Source: Manihot esculenta
Taxonomy: Eukaryota > Streptophyta > Magnoliopsida > Malpighiales > Euphorbiaceae
NCBI RefSeq assembly: GCF_001659605.2
Contig: NC_035168.2
Coordinates: 12,339,862 to 12,403,861 of the forward strand
Direction of reading: 5' to 3'
DNA: 64,000 nucleotides
Of the stretch, positions 13,601-22,570 are shown piece after piece. A model generated the notes under the pieces. That model was not told the DNA's origin, did no database searches, and saw only the letters and a list, made by a program, of their open reading frames with translations. The first letter of the stretch is position 1; the number at the start of each line of letters is the position of its first letter. Made by a program: the position numbers and the translations under genes.

Positions 13601-15555
13601 AGGGCTGATATCAAACCCCTAGGTGTCCCTCTCCTGTCTCCTCTGAAGACACACTCTGACCCATCCTGGTCTCTGACACTGACTACCTTGTCTCTACAGT
13701 TCAGGGTAGCATCATACGTAGATAACCAGTCCATCCCTAGAATGACATCAAAATCTGTCAACTCTAGAACCACCAGGTCAGCTGGAAGGTATCTACTCTC
13801 TATGCACACTGGACTGAACCGACAGACTGACTCTGCCAAAGATGGATCACATTTGGGTCCACTGACCCAGAGAGGACACTCTAACTCAGACACCATCAGA
13901 CCCAACCTCTCTGCAGCTCTAGAAGAAATGAAAGAGTGAGAAGCACCGGGGTCCATTAAAGCATACACCTCTGAACACCCAATGATGAGATTACCTGACA
14001 CCACCGTGTTCGACGTGTCTGCCTCCTGCTGAGTCAGGGTGAAAATCCGTGCTGGGGCTGACGGACCTGCACCTCGGGAACCCATCCCTGATGAAGAGGC
14101 TACCCCTCTTCCTCTTCCTCTGCCACTGCTTGGTGGTACGGCTGAAGCTACGGGCTGAACTACACTGCCCGTACTCATCTGCTGGGATGGTGCAACCAAA
14201 GTCGCCTGAGGACATTCCCGTGCATAATGTCCCTCCTGCCCACATCTATAGCAGGCTGTGGATCCCAACTGACAAGCTCCTCTATGCTGTTTGCCACACC
14301 TCTTGCACACTGGAAAATCTACGCCAGAACTGGAGCCACTACTCATTCTTAGACCTGACTTAAGCCTGTTCCAGAACTTGCCTCTCTTTCCTCTGAATTT
14401 CTCCCATCTCCTCTTCCTTGCACTTACTGTACCCTGTGAGGAGGAACCTGGTTTAGCACCAGAAGACTGTGCCTTAACTACACCTTGACTTATGGCACTG
14501 GCCTCCATCTTTCTAGCAGCATCCACAATAGAGTGGAAACTTTCCTTCTCCGCATGAAGAATCAAAGAGAAATACCTGGGATGAAGCCTTGTGGCATATC
14601 TCTTTGCCTTCTTCTGATCTGTATCATATGCTTGACCGACATATGGCAACAATTCCAGGAACTTATCTGTATATTCATCAACGCTCATCTCCTCCGTCTG
14701 TCTCAACTGCTCAAACTCCACAACCTTGAGTTCCCTGGAACTGTCAGGAAAAGCCCATCCAGCAAATTCGTTGGCGAACTCTTCCCATGTCATACTCTCA
14801 AGTCTCGGGTCCACATAGTTCTTGAACCATTCTCTAGCTTTCTTACACTTTAACGTGAACCCTGCCATCTCAATGGCTCTACCATCATCTGCTCCCAACT
14901 CACTTGTTATCATTCTGACTGCACTGAGATACTCAAAGGGATCATCTCCTGTATTGAATTTCGGAGCATCCAACTTTAAGTACTCGGTCATCTTCACCTT
15001 ACTTCCCCCTGAAGAACTGGGTTGCTGTGCTTCCACAACAGGGGCTACTAGTTCAGGAGGTGGTGGTGGAGGAACTGGTTCCCTTACTTCAGGTTGTACT
15101 GGACTTGGATGAACAGGTGGGGGTGGATACATGTGATAGGGTGGATAAAAGGAAGGATAGGGCATATATGGCATGTAGGGTGGATATGGGGCAAAACTGG
15201 AGTAATCCGACGTGCCTCCCATCGGATACTCTGGGCCCTGTGGAAAGGGTGGATAGCCAAACCCAGAGGCCTGAACGCCTCCCTGGGACTCCCCCATACC
15301 TTCTTCTGACCTTCCTACACCCATGCTTGCATCTCTACTCTGATCCTCTTCCCTCACACCTCTTTCTTCTACTGACCTTCCCCCTCTGCTTACTCCTCTC
15401 CTGCTCTCGTCAGAAGACCTTCTCGGGTCTCGTGACGTTCCTTCCCTGCTTGACCTGTGCGATCTTGCCCTTGGCAAGGCAGGTGGACGAGCAGCTGTAC
15501 CCTCACTTACGGGTGGGACTCCAGTCAATCTCGCGGATCGACGAGTTCCTCGCAT
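10609..15555 (-). CDS. gag-pol: Element C Gag-Pol polyprotein, uninterrupted (1648 codons)
   Basis: This polyprotein would build the virus-like particle, copy the RNA and integrate the DNA. I start it at the Met of [10 protein letters not shown] (15555), because B, D and H begin with the same sequence; 42 further upstream codons are open but look like leader. Approximate residues: Arg/Ser-rich head 1-100, Pro/Tyr-rich stretch 100-170, capsid 187-355, zinc knuckles C417/C420/H424/C428 and C435/C438/H443/C448, protease DPGAS 535-539, reverse transcriptase with IDD at 870-872, RNase H D1018/E1055/D1080/D1123, integrase zinc C1272/C1275 with catalytic D1305/D1366/E1402, and chromodomain about 1595-1648. 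No catalytic residue is missing. In Tekay chromoviruses such chromodomains guide integration to heterochromatin. No gag-pol stop or frameshift is present. Confidence 0.95.
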   Translation of the reverse strand: MRGTRRSARLTGVPPVSEGTAARPPALPRARSHRSSREGTSRDPRRSSDESRRGVSRGGRSVEERGVREEDQSRDASMGVGRSEEGMGESQGGVQASGFGYPPFPQGPEYPMGGTSDYSSFAPYPPYMPYMPYPSFYPPYHMYPPPPVHPSPVQPEVREPVPPPPPPELVAPVVEAQQPSSSGGSKVKMTEYLKLDAPKFNTGDDPFEYLSAVRMITSELGADDGRAIEMAGFTLKCKKAREWFKNYVDPRLESMTWEEFANEFAGWAFPDSSRELKVVEFEQLRQTEEMSVDEYTDKFLELLPYVGQAYDTDQKKAKRYATRLHPRYFSLILHAEKESFHSIVDAARKMEASAISQGVVKAQSSGAKPGSSSQGTVSARKRRWEKFRGKRGKFWNRLKSGLRMSSGSSSGVDFPVCKRCGKQHRGACQLGSTACYRCGQEGHYARECPQATLVAPSQQMSTGSVVQPVASAVPPSSGRGRGRGVASSSGMGSRGAGPSAPARIFTLTQQEADTSNTVVSGNLIIGCSEVYALMDPGASHSFISSRAAERLGLMVSELECPLWVSGPKCDPSLAESVCRFSPVCIESRYLPADLVVLELTDFDVILGMDWLSTYDATLNCRDKVVSVRDQDGSECVFRGDRRGTPRGLISALQARRMLRKGCQGFLAYVRELDSQIREPSSVPVVSDFPDLFPEELPGLPPDREIEFEIELMPNARPISIPPYRMAPAELRELKEQLQDLVAKGFIRPSTSPWGAPVLFVRKKDGPLRLCVDYRQLNKVTIKNKYPLPRIDDLFDQLAGAGCFSKIDLRSGYHQLKIREGDVSKTAFRTRYGHYEFLVMPFGLTNAPAAFMDLMNRVFREYLDRFVIVFIDDILVYSRNAEDHAQHLRIVLQTLREHGLYAKFSKCEFWLRSISFLGHVVSEDGIAVDPKKVEAVANWPTPTTVTEIKSFLGLAGYYRRFVQDFSKIAAPMTRLTRKNQKFVWSEECEESFAELKRRLTSAPVLALPISDEDFTVFCDASRVGLGCVLMQNDKVIAYASRQLKKHELNYPTHDLEMAAVIFALKMWRHYLYGVKCEIYTDHKSLQHILSQRELNLRQRRWVELLSDYDCKIQYHPGKANVVADALSRKSLGSLSHIAVERRPVVKDFYKLVEEGLQLQLSGTGVLLAQMKVTPVFLEQVALKQHEDPELVKIARTVQSGNSAEFRFDSEGILRHGKRLCVPDDSSLKADIMREAHNARYSIHPGATKMYQDLRKVYWWPAMKREVAQFVSACETCQRVKLEHQKPAGMLNPLPIPEWKWENIAMDFVVGLPATSNRLDSIWVIVDRLTKSAHFIPVRSNYSVDKLAQVYVDEIVRLHGVPVSIVSDRGPQFTSRFWRSLQNEMGTRLDFSTAFHPQTDGQSERTIQTIEDMLRMCVLDFGGSWRQHLPLVEFAYNNSHHASIGMAPYEALYGRKCRTPVCWEEVGEKTLAGPELVEITSKLVPIIRERIRTAVSRQKSYADIRRKQIEFQEGDMVLLKVSPMKGVVRFGKKGKLAPRYIGPFEILQKIGPVSYKLDLPASMERIHPVFHVSMLRKFVSDPEKVLSEPEVEILSDLTYVEQPVRILDTQIRKLRNKEIPMVKVLWNHHNLEECTWETRESMLQQYPYLF

Positions 15556-15761
15556 CTTCACTCTCTGGGAAACAACAAACACAAAAAAACATAAGCAACA
15601 CATCAAAAAAATGCACATGCATAACTCATGGCATTGCACATCAGCATATAGACAGGACTGACATCCTATCCTAGTGGACATGTTTTCCTATGGTGCTTGA
15701 CCTGCTAAACCTCTCTATGAGCCCAACTCTCTCTCTATAGGTCCGACCATATGAACCTAGG

Positions 15762-15773
15762 GCTCTGATACCA
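15762..15773 (-). other. Element C primer-binding site (initiator tRNA-Met)
   Basis: The minus strand reads TGGTATCAGAGC three bases after the LTR end. It is complementary to the 3' end of plant initiator tRNA-Met and would prime minus-strand DNA synthesis. Confidence 0.92.
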
Positions 15774-16234
15774 ATCTGTAACAGCCCGGAAACCGAACTG
15801 CCACCGGCACTAGGATCCAGATCGACTTAAGGTCGCCGGGACCCGTAGTAAGCCTGCTATCCTGTCTGTATACCTGTGAAATCCCATACATGATCATACA
15901 TTTGCTGTAAAAACATAAAACTTTTCTTCATTCCAAGGCTTAACCTGTGCGTGCACTCTTCCTGTTCTCTACTAATCCCTACTAGAGCTCCTCATGGCTC
16001 TAGGCGGATCAATCTCATAATGTGAAGCCTGGTTTTTCTCATAAACATACAACAATAAAAAAACATACATAAACTGATCATGTGACTCCACAAAGGGATT
16101 ACAATTCTTATAGTCAAGCACCATGCTATACACTATACATAAACCTTATCTCTTTACATTTACATGTCCACACTAGCTATTACACCACTCTGTACTCTTC
16201 CTGTACCCTGCTGAGTTCTCTCTGATCTCTGAAC

Positions 16235-16673
16235 CTGCACAACTGAAGTTAGGGGAGAGGGATGAGCTACGATAGCCCAGTGAGTAGAATAGGCAAATAC
16301 AGGTGATAAAACATGCTCTCATGGAATGCAACACATAAGCACATCACCTCGGCCGGACGGATCAAAACTCCCTCTATATCATCTGGGGTACCTAAGTACC
16401 ATGTGCCTGGTCCCCGTAGGGCTGTTCCAGGTCTTTGTGTGCCTGGTCCCCGTAGGGCTGTTCCAGGTCTTTCCTCTGAGGGCTAATGAATCCTCACGAA
16501 GTCCGTGCCGCCTCACATAAGCAATGTACAAGGAGCAGTGCCAAGTACAAGGATAAATGCAATGCATCATCTTTGTGTACACTAATGCACTCACCCTAAA
16601 GCATATTCATGATGCATGAAGCATGATAAAATATCAGTTCTCATATTAAAACATTAAGTTAATTTCCACTCAC
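16235..16673 (-). other. Candidate intron 2 in C 5' LTR
   Basis: The donor CCAG|GTGAGT starts at 16673 and the acceptor TTGTGCAG|G ends at 16235, giving 439 bases. Corresponding sites occur in the other four Tekay LTR families. The tandem stem-loops lie inside it. Confidence 0.5.
16406..16467 (-). other. Tandem stem-loops in C 5' LTR
   Basis: Two nearly identical copies pair CCTGG with CCAGG (16406-16410 with 16427-16431, then 16442-16446 with 16463-16467). In transcript sense the A-T pair of this stem is reversed relative to D. Confidence 0.6.
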
Positions 16674-16750
16674 CTGGTTATCTCTGAACTGACTCTGCAG
16701 GTTCTGACACTAGACTCACTGCTGACTTCCCTGATTCCTCTGGTCCGTTC

Positions 16751-17410
16751 CTACACAGGTGGACTCAAATGAGGGACTAAACTCACTCAAGAACATCTCT
16801 ACGAAACTCCCCAAAACCCCTCTAAACAAACCTCAAATCATCACATAAAACATGCAAAAGAAAGCTGGACAGGGCACTTTCGGCGGCAGGTTCGGCGGCC
16901 GAAACCCCACTCCAGAGACGAAACTCATGCATGTTCGGCGGCACCTTCGGCGGCCGAAGGTCTCGTCCAGAGACGAAACTCACACACTTTCGGCGGCCGA
17001 ACGCCCTCTTTCGGCGGCCGAAAGTCCCTTTCTAAACCGAAAGCCTAGCTTTCGGGGGCAACCTTTGGCAGCCGAACTGCCTCCACAAAGGGTTCGGCGG
17101 CCGAACCTTCCTTCGGCGGCCGAACCTGGTTTTGCCCGAAGGGCAGAACCCTGCTCTGTTTCATGCAAACTTTGCCCAAAAACCTACCAACATGCACATC
17201 AACTACTCCCAACTAGCATATACACATATATATGCACAAAGGGGTCTAAAACTATCCTAAAACCCCAAACAAACATAACACACAACACTTAATCATGCTG
17301 GAACACCACAAATCACCAAAAACCTCACCGAAACCTAAACATGCATACTACCCATACAAACTTCATAAAACCTTTCAAAATCATCAAAGAAGCTCAGGAT
17401 CTTCACTTAC
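16751..17410 (-). other. Candidate intron 1 in C 5' LTR
   Basis: The donor AAGAG|GTAAGT starts at 17410 and the acceptor CCTGTGTAG|G ends at 16751, giving 660 bases. It contains the downstream module cluster. A 77-base exon would separate it from intron 2. Confidence 0.5.
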
Positions 17411-17650
17411 CTCTTACACAACTTGAGGATGAAGGATCCTAACGTGGAGATATGAAGAAAAGCTCTTCCAAAGCTCCAAGCTTCAAACTTTGGTTCTTTT
17501 GCTCAAAACCTTCATAAATCATCAAAACTCTTAAAACTCTTGAAAGATTTGATGAAAATCATGGAAAACATGAAAGTCAACATAGGAGAGGCTGAAACTC
17601 ACCTCTGGCTGCAAGTGGAGGAGAAATAACCTCCTTCCACCGACCCTTGG

Positions 17651-17748
17651 CCCTTTTATAGGTGGCTGGCCAGACCACCTTCGGCAGCCGAACGTGAAGC
17701 CGCAACCATGCAATGTTCGGCGGCCGAAAGTGCCCTTCGGCGGCCGAA
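17651..17748 (-). promoter_or_regulatory. Element C LTR promoter: module cluster plus TATA box
   Basis: The minus strand reads CTATAAAAGGG at 17661-17651. Three TTCGG...CCGAA modules (17736-17748, 17716-17728, 17680-17692) lie just upstream in transcript sense. The start of transcription would be about 30 bases below 17651. Confidence 0.7.
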
Positions 17749-17927
17749 CCTTTGCATTTCTCCCTTGTTGCTTTTCTGTCAAAATTCAAGTCTTTTAACC
17801 CTTCAAAACATGAAAACCAGTGAAAATACCTTAAAAAACATATGTATTACCCTTCTCGAGGGTTCCGACACCCGAGATTCCACCGGACTATAGGAATTCC
17901 GATGCCGGACTTGAGCCGGGTATTACA

Positions 17928-17932
17928 CTTCT
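17928..17932. other. Target-site duplication of element C, right copy (CTTCT)
   Basis: This matches 8376-8380 and marks the right edge of the C insertion in B's gag. Confidence 0.95.
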
Positions 17933-18884
17933 TTTGATCTGTGTCCAAATTCTGCCCAGCATATGGCAACAACTCCAGGAACCTGTCTGTGTACTCCTCC
18001 ACACTCATCTGTTCAGTCTGCCTCAACTGTTCGAATTCTATCATCTTCTGCTCTCTAGAGCTCTCAGGGAAAGCCCATCCTGCAAACTCATTTGTGAATT
18101 CCTCCCAGGTCATACTGTCGGCTCTCGGGTTCACATAGTTCTTAAACCAACCACGTGCCTTCTTGCACTCCAGTGTGAACCCAGCCATCTGAATGGCTCT
18201 ACTGTCATCAGCCCCTATCTCATCTGTAATAGTCTTGACCCTGTTCAGATACTCAAATGGGTCATCGCCTGCTCTATACTGAGGAGCACCCAACTTCATG
18301 TAATCGGTCATCTTGACCTTGCTCCCTCCAGATGAGGCAGGTTTGGGTACTTGTGTTTCCGGGACAGTAGGTACTGGTGGTGGTGGAGGTGCAACATCCC
18401 CTGGGGTAGGGTTTGCTGTACTGGTATAGGGAGGTGGAGGTGGGTACATGGGGTACTGAGAGTATGGTGGGTAGTAAGGTGGGTATGGCATATGTGGAGG
18501 ATAAGGACTAAAACTGGGGTTATCCGATGTACCTCCCATCGAATACCCTGGATGGTGTGAATAGGGTGGGTAGTGATGTGGCTAGACATAACTCGAGGCC
18601 TGAGTGCCTCCTTCTGATTCTCCCATGCCCTCTTCCGGTATGCTCACACCGAGACTGCCATCCCTCCTCTGGTCTACTTCCATATCCTCAGACATTCCTC
18701 CCTGCACTGTTCCCCTTACTGATCTGCTTCTACCCAGATCCAAAGACCTTCTAGGGTCTCTAGCTACTCTGTCTCTGTTGGACCTACTGGACATTGCCCT
18801 AGGCAATGCTGAAGGACGGGCATCAGCGCCCTCGTCCTGAGGTGGCACTCCAGTCAATCGTGCAGATCGACGAGTTCCTCTCAT
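17928..18884 (-). pseudogene. gag: Element B gag, N-terminal part, one nonsense codon
   Basis: Starting at the Met of [10 protein letters not shown] (18884), this encodes the basic Arg/Ser-rich head, the Pro/Tyr-rich stretch and capsid up to LDTDQKK, where C interrupts it. A TAG at 18582-18584 lies in the Pro/Tyr-rich part and the same frame continues after it. The protein continues at 8375. Bases 17847-17927 only appear coding because the frame runs into C's LTR. With the TGA at 5166 this makes two nonsense codons in an otherwise open polyprotein. Confidence 0.88.
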
Positions 18885-19154
18885 TCTATCTTCTGAAAAA
18901 CAGCACATAGCACAAGCAATCATTAGCATCATATGGTTCATGTGGAAACACATGAACCCTCATCACATACATAGCATCACATCATAGCATTTATGCACAT
19001 GCATATCATCATGGCATATCATATCATCATATAGACAGGACTCTACATCCTATCCTAGTGGACATGATTTTCCTAGTGTGCTTGACCTTCTAGAACATCT
19101 ATGAGCTCGACACTCTAGGTCCGACCATATGAACCTAGGGCTCTGATACCACTC
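18885..19154 (-). other. Element B leader and primer-binding site
   Basis: The primer site TGGTATCAGAGC (minus, 19151-19140) follows the LTR. The leader then runs to the gag Met. A pyrimidine run ending in CAG at 18893 lies eight bases before the start codon and resembles a 3' splice site. Confidence 0.8.
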
Positions 19155-19636
19155 TGTAACGACCCGGAAATCCGACCCGTTACCGGCGCTAGGATCCAGA
19201 TCAGCTTAAGGCCGCCGGGACCCGTAGCAAGCCTACATACCTCCTGTAAACCTGTGGAATCCCATACATAACAACATATACATGATCTGTAAAAATTTTC
19301 TTTTCTCTTATCCAAGCAAAACCTGTGCATGCACAAAATCATATATAAACCCCACACTGGAGTCCTCATCAAATACTCCAATGGGGTATCATCATCATAC
19401 ATATCAGCTTGGATAATCATGGTCATTAACATCATTACTCATTAAATACTCTGTACATAATGGGGATTCACACACCTCTAGGTCAAGCACTACTATAATC
19501 CTCAATACATCATCAAAATCATTAATTACATTACATGGTCATAAGTACTCATTACATCATGTTCATGTCCACTACTATCTATTACAACATACATGACTTA
19601 ACTTCACTCTAGCCGACTTCCCGATCTATCCTGTAC

Positions 19637-20088
19637 CTGCAACTCTGGGGATAAAGGGAGTGGGGTGAGCTACTAGAGCCCAGTGAGCAGAATAATAAAA
19701 CGTCAATTTATATCATGCTTTCATGTATGCGCCATAACACAAACATTTCACAACAAGGATGAACTTGTCACCATTTAGCCCCTATCTTTCTTACTTAAAC
19801 ATGCCGGGGGCGTAGAGCCGTAGCAGGCACACCCGGACTTCCATAATCTGTCATAGTGCCAGGGGCGTAGAGCCGTAGCAGGCACACCTGGACTCACATA
19901 GGCTATCATGACATACAAGGGCTAATGGATCATTCAACATTCATCCACATCAACAACAAGTATGCAATGCAACATATTCGTGAATTCTAATGCAAACAAC
20001 CTAACATATCTCATGGCATTCATGATGCGTGAATCATGCTAAAACATTTCATTAATTTTCTTTAAAACTTAAAGTTTATTCCACTCAC
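19637..20088 (-). other. Candidate intron 2 in B 5' LTR
   Basis: The donor CAGAG|GTGAGT starts at 20088 and the acceptor GTTGCAG|G ends at 19637, giving 452 bases. The tandem stem-loops (19804-19891) lie inside. Confidence 0.5.
19804..19891 (-). other. Tandem stem-loops in B 5' LTR
   Basis: This matches 2691-2778. One copy has CCGGG/CCCGG stems and the other CCAGG/CCTGG. Confidence 0.6.
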
Positions 20089-20160
20089 CTCTGGCTAGCT
20101 CTGAAGAGACTCTGAAGCAGCTGGCTCACTGCTGGGGGTCTCGGTTCCTCGGGTCCGAAC

Positions 20161-20768
20161 CTACACAGGTGGACTCAAATGAGGGACCAAACATACATGA
20201 ACATGACTCTAAAATATTCCCCAAAAACCCCCTAAAACATCCTGAAAACATCACATGAAAACATGCAAGAAATGGCTGAACAGGGCACTTTCGGCGGCAG
20301 GTTCGGCGGCCGAAAGTCCCTCTGCAGCCGAAAGTCATGCAGGTTCGGCGGCACTTTCGGCGGCCGAACCTCCCAGACAGAGACGAAACTTGAGTTTTGG
20401 GGGCAGGCTTCGGCAGCCAAAACTGCCTCCACAAGGGGGTTCGGCGGCCGAAAGTCACTTCGGCGGCCGAACCTGAGTTTCTGCCGAAGGGCAGAAACTT
20501 GGCTCCCTTGTGTCCACAGCCTCCAAAACGCCTCAAAACATGCATAAACTTGTCTCTACACATGCATACACATCATACCTCACACCTAGGGGTCTCAAAC
20601 TATAATACACCCCAACTACAACACTTCAAACAACACATTTCCAACATACATTGTACAAATCACATCATAAACCCATAAACCTAACAACAAGCCTAAACAT
20701 GCATTCTACCCCATCAACTTGCATAAAACTTTCAAAAAAACATAAAAGAAGCATAGATCGAAGCTTAC
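20161..20768 (-). other. Candidate intron 1 in B 5' LTR
   Basis: The donor AGAG|GTAAGC starts at 20768 and the acceptor CTGTGTAG|G ends at 20161, giving 608 bases with the downstream module cluster inside. A 72-base exon follows. Confidence 0.5.
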
Positions 20769-20995
20769 CTCTTGAAGATCGAGAGGAAGAACGACCCTAG
20801 CTCGGAAAATGGAGGGATTTAGCTCCAAGACTTCCAAGCTCCAAACTTGCTTAAAAACACTCAAAAACTTTTGTGGAACCTTAAAACTCAAAGAAAAAGG
20901 TGGGGATTGAAGGAAAAACACAAGATTTGGGAGAGGGAGGTCGGAAGCTCGCTGAGGTCGAAAATGGGAGAAAACTCTCCCATTTCGGCTAAGTG

Positions 20996-21189
20996 CCCCT
21001 TTTATAGGTGGCTGGCCAGGCCACGTTCGGGGGCCGAAGGTGCCTCCGCATGCATGCAAGGTTCGGCGGCCGAACTTGGAGTTCGGCGGCCGAACCTGCA
21101 TTTCCCTCACTCAAAATTTTCGGGCGCCTAAAGTCCCTCCGAAAGCATGCATGTTCGGCGGCCGAACCTCAAAGTTCGGCGGCCGAACC
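20996..21189 (-). promoter_or_regulatory. Element B LTR promoter: module cluster plus TATA box
   Basis: CTATAAAAGGGG is at 21007-20996 on the minus strand. Five TTCGGCGGCCGAA-type modules between 21026 and 21189 lie immediately upstream in transcript sense. Confidence 0.7.
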
Positions 21190-21363
21190 TGGGTTTTCCT
21201 CCAAAGATTGTTCATGCAAAAACTCATTTAATTCTTACTTTAAAAAATGAAATACATTAAAACATTTCATAAAATCATAGTTTTACCCTTCTAGAGGTCT
21301 CCGACAACCGAGATTCCACCGGACGGTAGGAATCCCGATACCGGAGTCTAGCCGGGTATTACA

Positions 21364-21368
21364 ATTCG
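21364..21368. other. Target-site duplication of element B, right copy (ATTCG)
   Basis: Identical to 2037-2041. Element A's pol resumes directly after it. Confidence 0.95.
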
Positions 21369-22570
21369 CCTTACCCGGATGGTACTGAATCTTGCAATCA
21401 TAGTCACTCAGCAGCTCTACCCATCTCCTCTGTCTGAAATTCAAGTCTCTTTGACTCAGGATGTACTGCAGGCTCTTATGATCCGTAAAGATCTCACATT
21501 TAACCCCATAGAGGTAGTGCCTCCACATCTTGAGTGCAAAGATTACTACTGCCATCTCCAGGTCATGTGTGGGGTAATTCAACTCATGCTTCTTCAGCTG
21601 CCTAGAAGCATAAGTGATCACCCTCTCATTCTGCATTAGTACACAACCCAGTCCCACACGGGACGCATCACAAAAGACTGTAAAGTCCTCATCACTAGAT
21701 GGCAGAGCTAAAACTGGTGCTGAAGTCAACCTCTTCTTAAGCTCTTCAAAACTCTCCTCGCACTGGTCGGTCCACAGAAACTTCTGATTCTTCCTGGTTA
21801 GTCTGGTCAGAGGAGCTGCTATTTTCGAGAAGTCCTGAACGAACCTCCTGTAGTAACCTGCCAAACCCAAGAAACTCCTGATCTCCGTCACTGAAGTGGG
21901 TCTAGGCCAGTTAGCCACAGTTTCTGTCTTCTTGGGGTCTACCTCAATCCCATTCTCCGACACTACATGCCCCAAGAACGAAATGCTCCTCAGCCAGAAC
22001 TCACATTTAGAGAACTTGGCATACAAGCCATGTTCCCTCAAGGTCTGCAAGACCAACCGCAGATGATGGGCATGCTCCTCTGCATTCCTGGAATACACTA
22101 AGATATCATCTATGAAGACAATAACAAAGTGATCCAGGTACTGGCTAAACACTCTGTTCATGAGGTCCATGAATGCTGCAGGGGCGTTAGTTAACCCGAA
22201 CGGCATTACAAGGAACTCAAAATGCCCATATCTGGTCCTGAAAGCCGTCTTTGGCACATCCTCATCTTTGATCCTCAGCTGATGGTACCCCGATCTCAGA
22301 TCTATTTTGGAGAAACAACCTGCTCTGGCTAGCTGGTCAAATAGATCGTCGATCCTTGGCAGAGGGTACTTGTTCTTGGTAGTGACTTTGTTCAACTGTC
22401 TGTAGTCGATACAAAGTCTAAGGGATCCATCCTTCTTTCTCACGAACAAAACTGGTGCACCCCAAGGTGAAGTGCTCAGTCGGATGAAGCCCTTTTCTAC
22501 CAACTCTTGCAACTGTTCCTTCAACTCTTTCAATTCTGCTGGCGCCATCCTGTAGGGAGGGATAGAGATC
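21369..22570 (-). pseudogene. pol: Element A pol, reverse transcriptase and RNase H
   Basis: The frame on the minus strand encodes reverse transcriptase ([41 protein letters not shown]) and RNase H ([31 protein letters not shown]). It then runs into the B insertion at 21368. The Asp pair of the polymerase site is intact. A 67-bp deletion at about 22577 separates it from the protease end and shifts the frame. Codons read below 21364 are B LTR, not pol. Confidence 0.88.

Larger units (their letters stand above)
8381..17927 (-). mobile_element. Element C: apparently intact Tekay/Del-type Ty3/gypsy retrotransposon (9.5 kb)
   Basis: C has every part an autonomous element needs. These are two LTRs of equal length (2151 bp) with TG...CA ends, a tRNA-Met primer site (15762-15773), one unbroken gag-pol frame, a polypurine tract (from 10532) and a perfect 5-bp target duplication. 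I noticed only three differences between the LTRs (near 9707/17103, 10424/17820 and 10516/17912). That makes it the youngest insertion in the window. Confidence 0.95.
15777..17927 (-). repeat. Element C 5' LTR (2151 bp)
   Basis: This is the promoter-bearing LTR of C, with the same length and ends as 8381-10531. The TATA box lies only about 270 bases from its 5' end, so most of the LTR is downstream of the presumed transcription start. Confidence 0.95.
2042..21363 (-). mobile_element. Element B: Tekay/Del-type Ty3/gypsy retrotransposon, nested in A and interrupted by C
   Basis: B has LTRs at 2042-4232 and 19155-21363, an initiator-Met primer site at 19140-19151, a polypurine tract after 4232 and a single gag-pol frame. 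It is flanked by ATTCG. Element C (8381-17927) splits its gag. Without C, B would be about 9.8 kb. Its LTRs differ by roughly eight substitutions that I noticed plus one 19-bp module insertion, so it is older than C. Confidence 0.93.
19155..21363 (-). repeat. Element B 5' LTR (2209 bp)
   Basis: It pairs with 2042-4232. It is longer mainly because of a 19-bp extra TTCGGCGGCCGAA unit near 20450-20470. It ends in TATTACA followed by the ATTCG duplication. Confidence 0.93.

Noticed and set aside
15556..15681. Additional 42 residues before [10 protein letters not shown] as part of C's gag, perhaps a membrane signal
   Set aside because: The hydrophobic stretch is a chance open frame in the leader. 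B, D and H start at [10 protein letters not shown] and their leaders are not similar at the protein level.
19140..19151. tRNA-like matches as tRNA genes
   Set aside because: Only 12 to 18 bases complementary to the tRNA 3' end are present next to LTRs. They are primer-binding sites, not genes.
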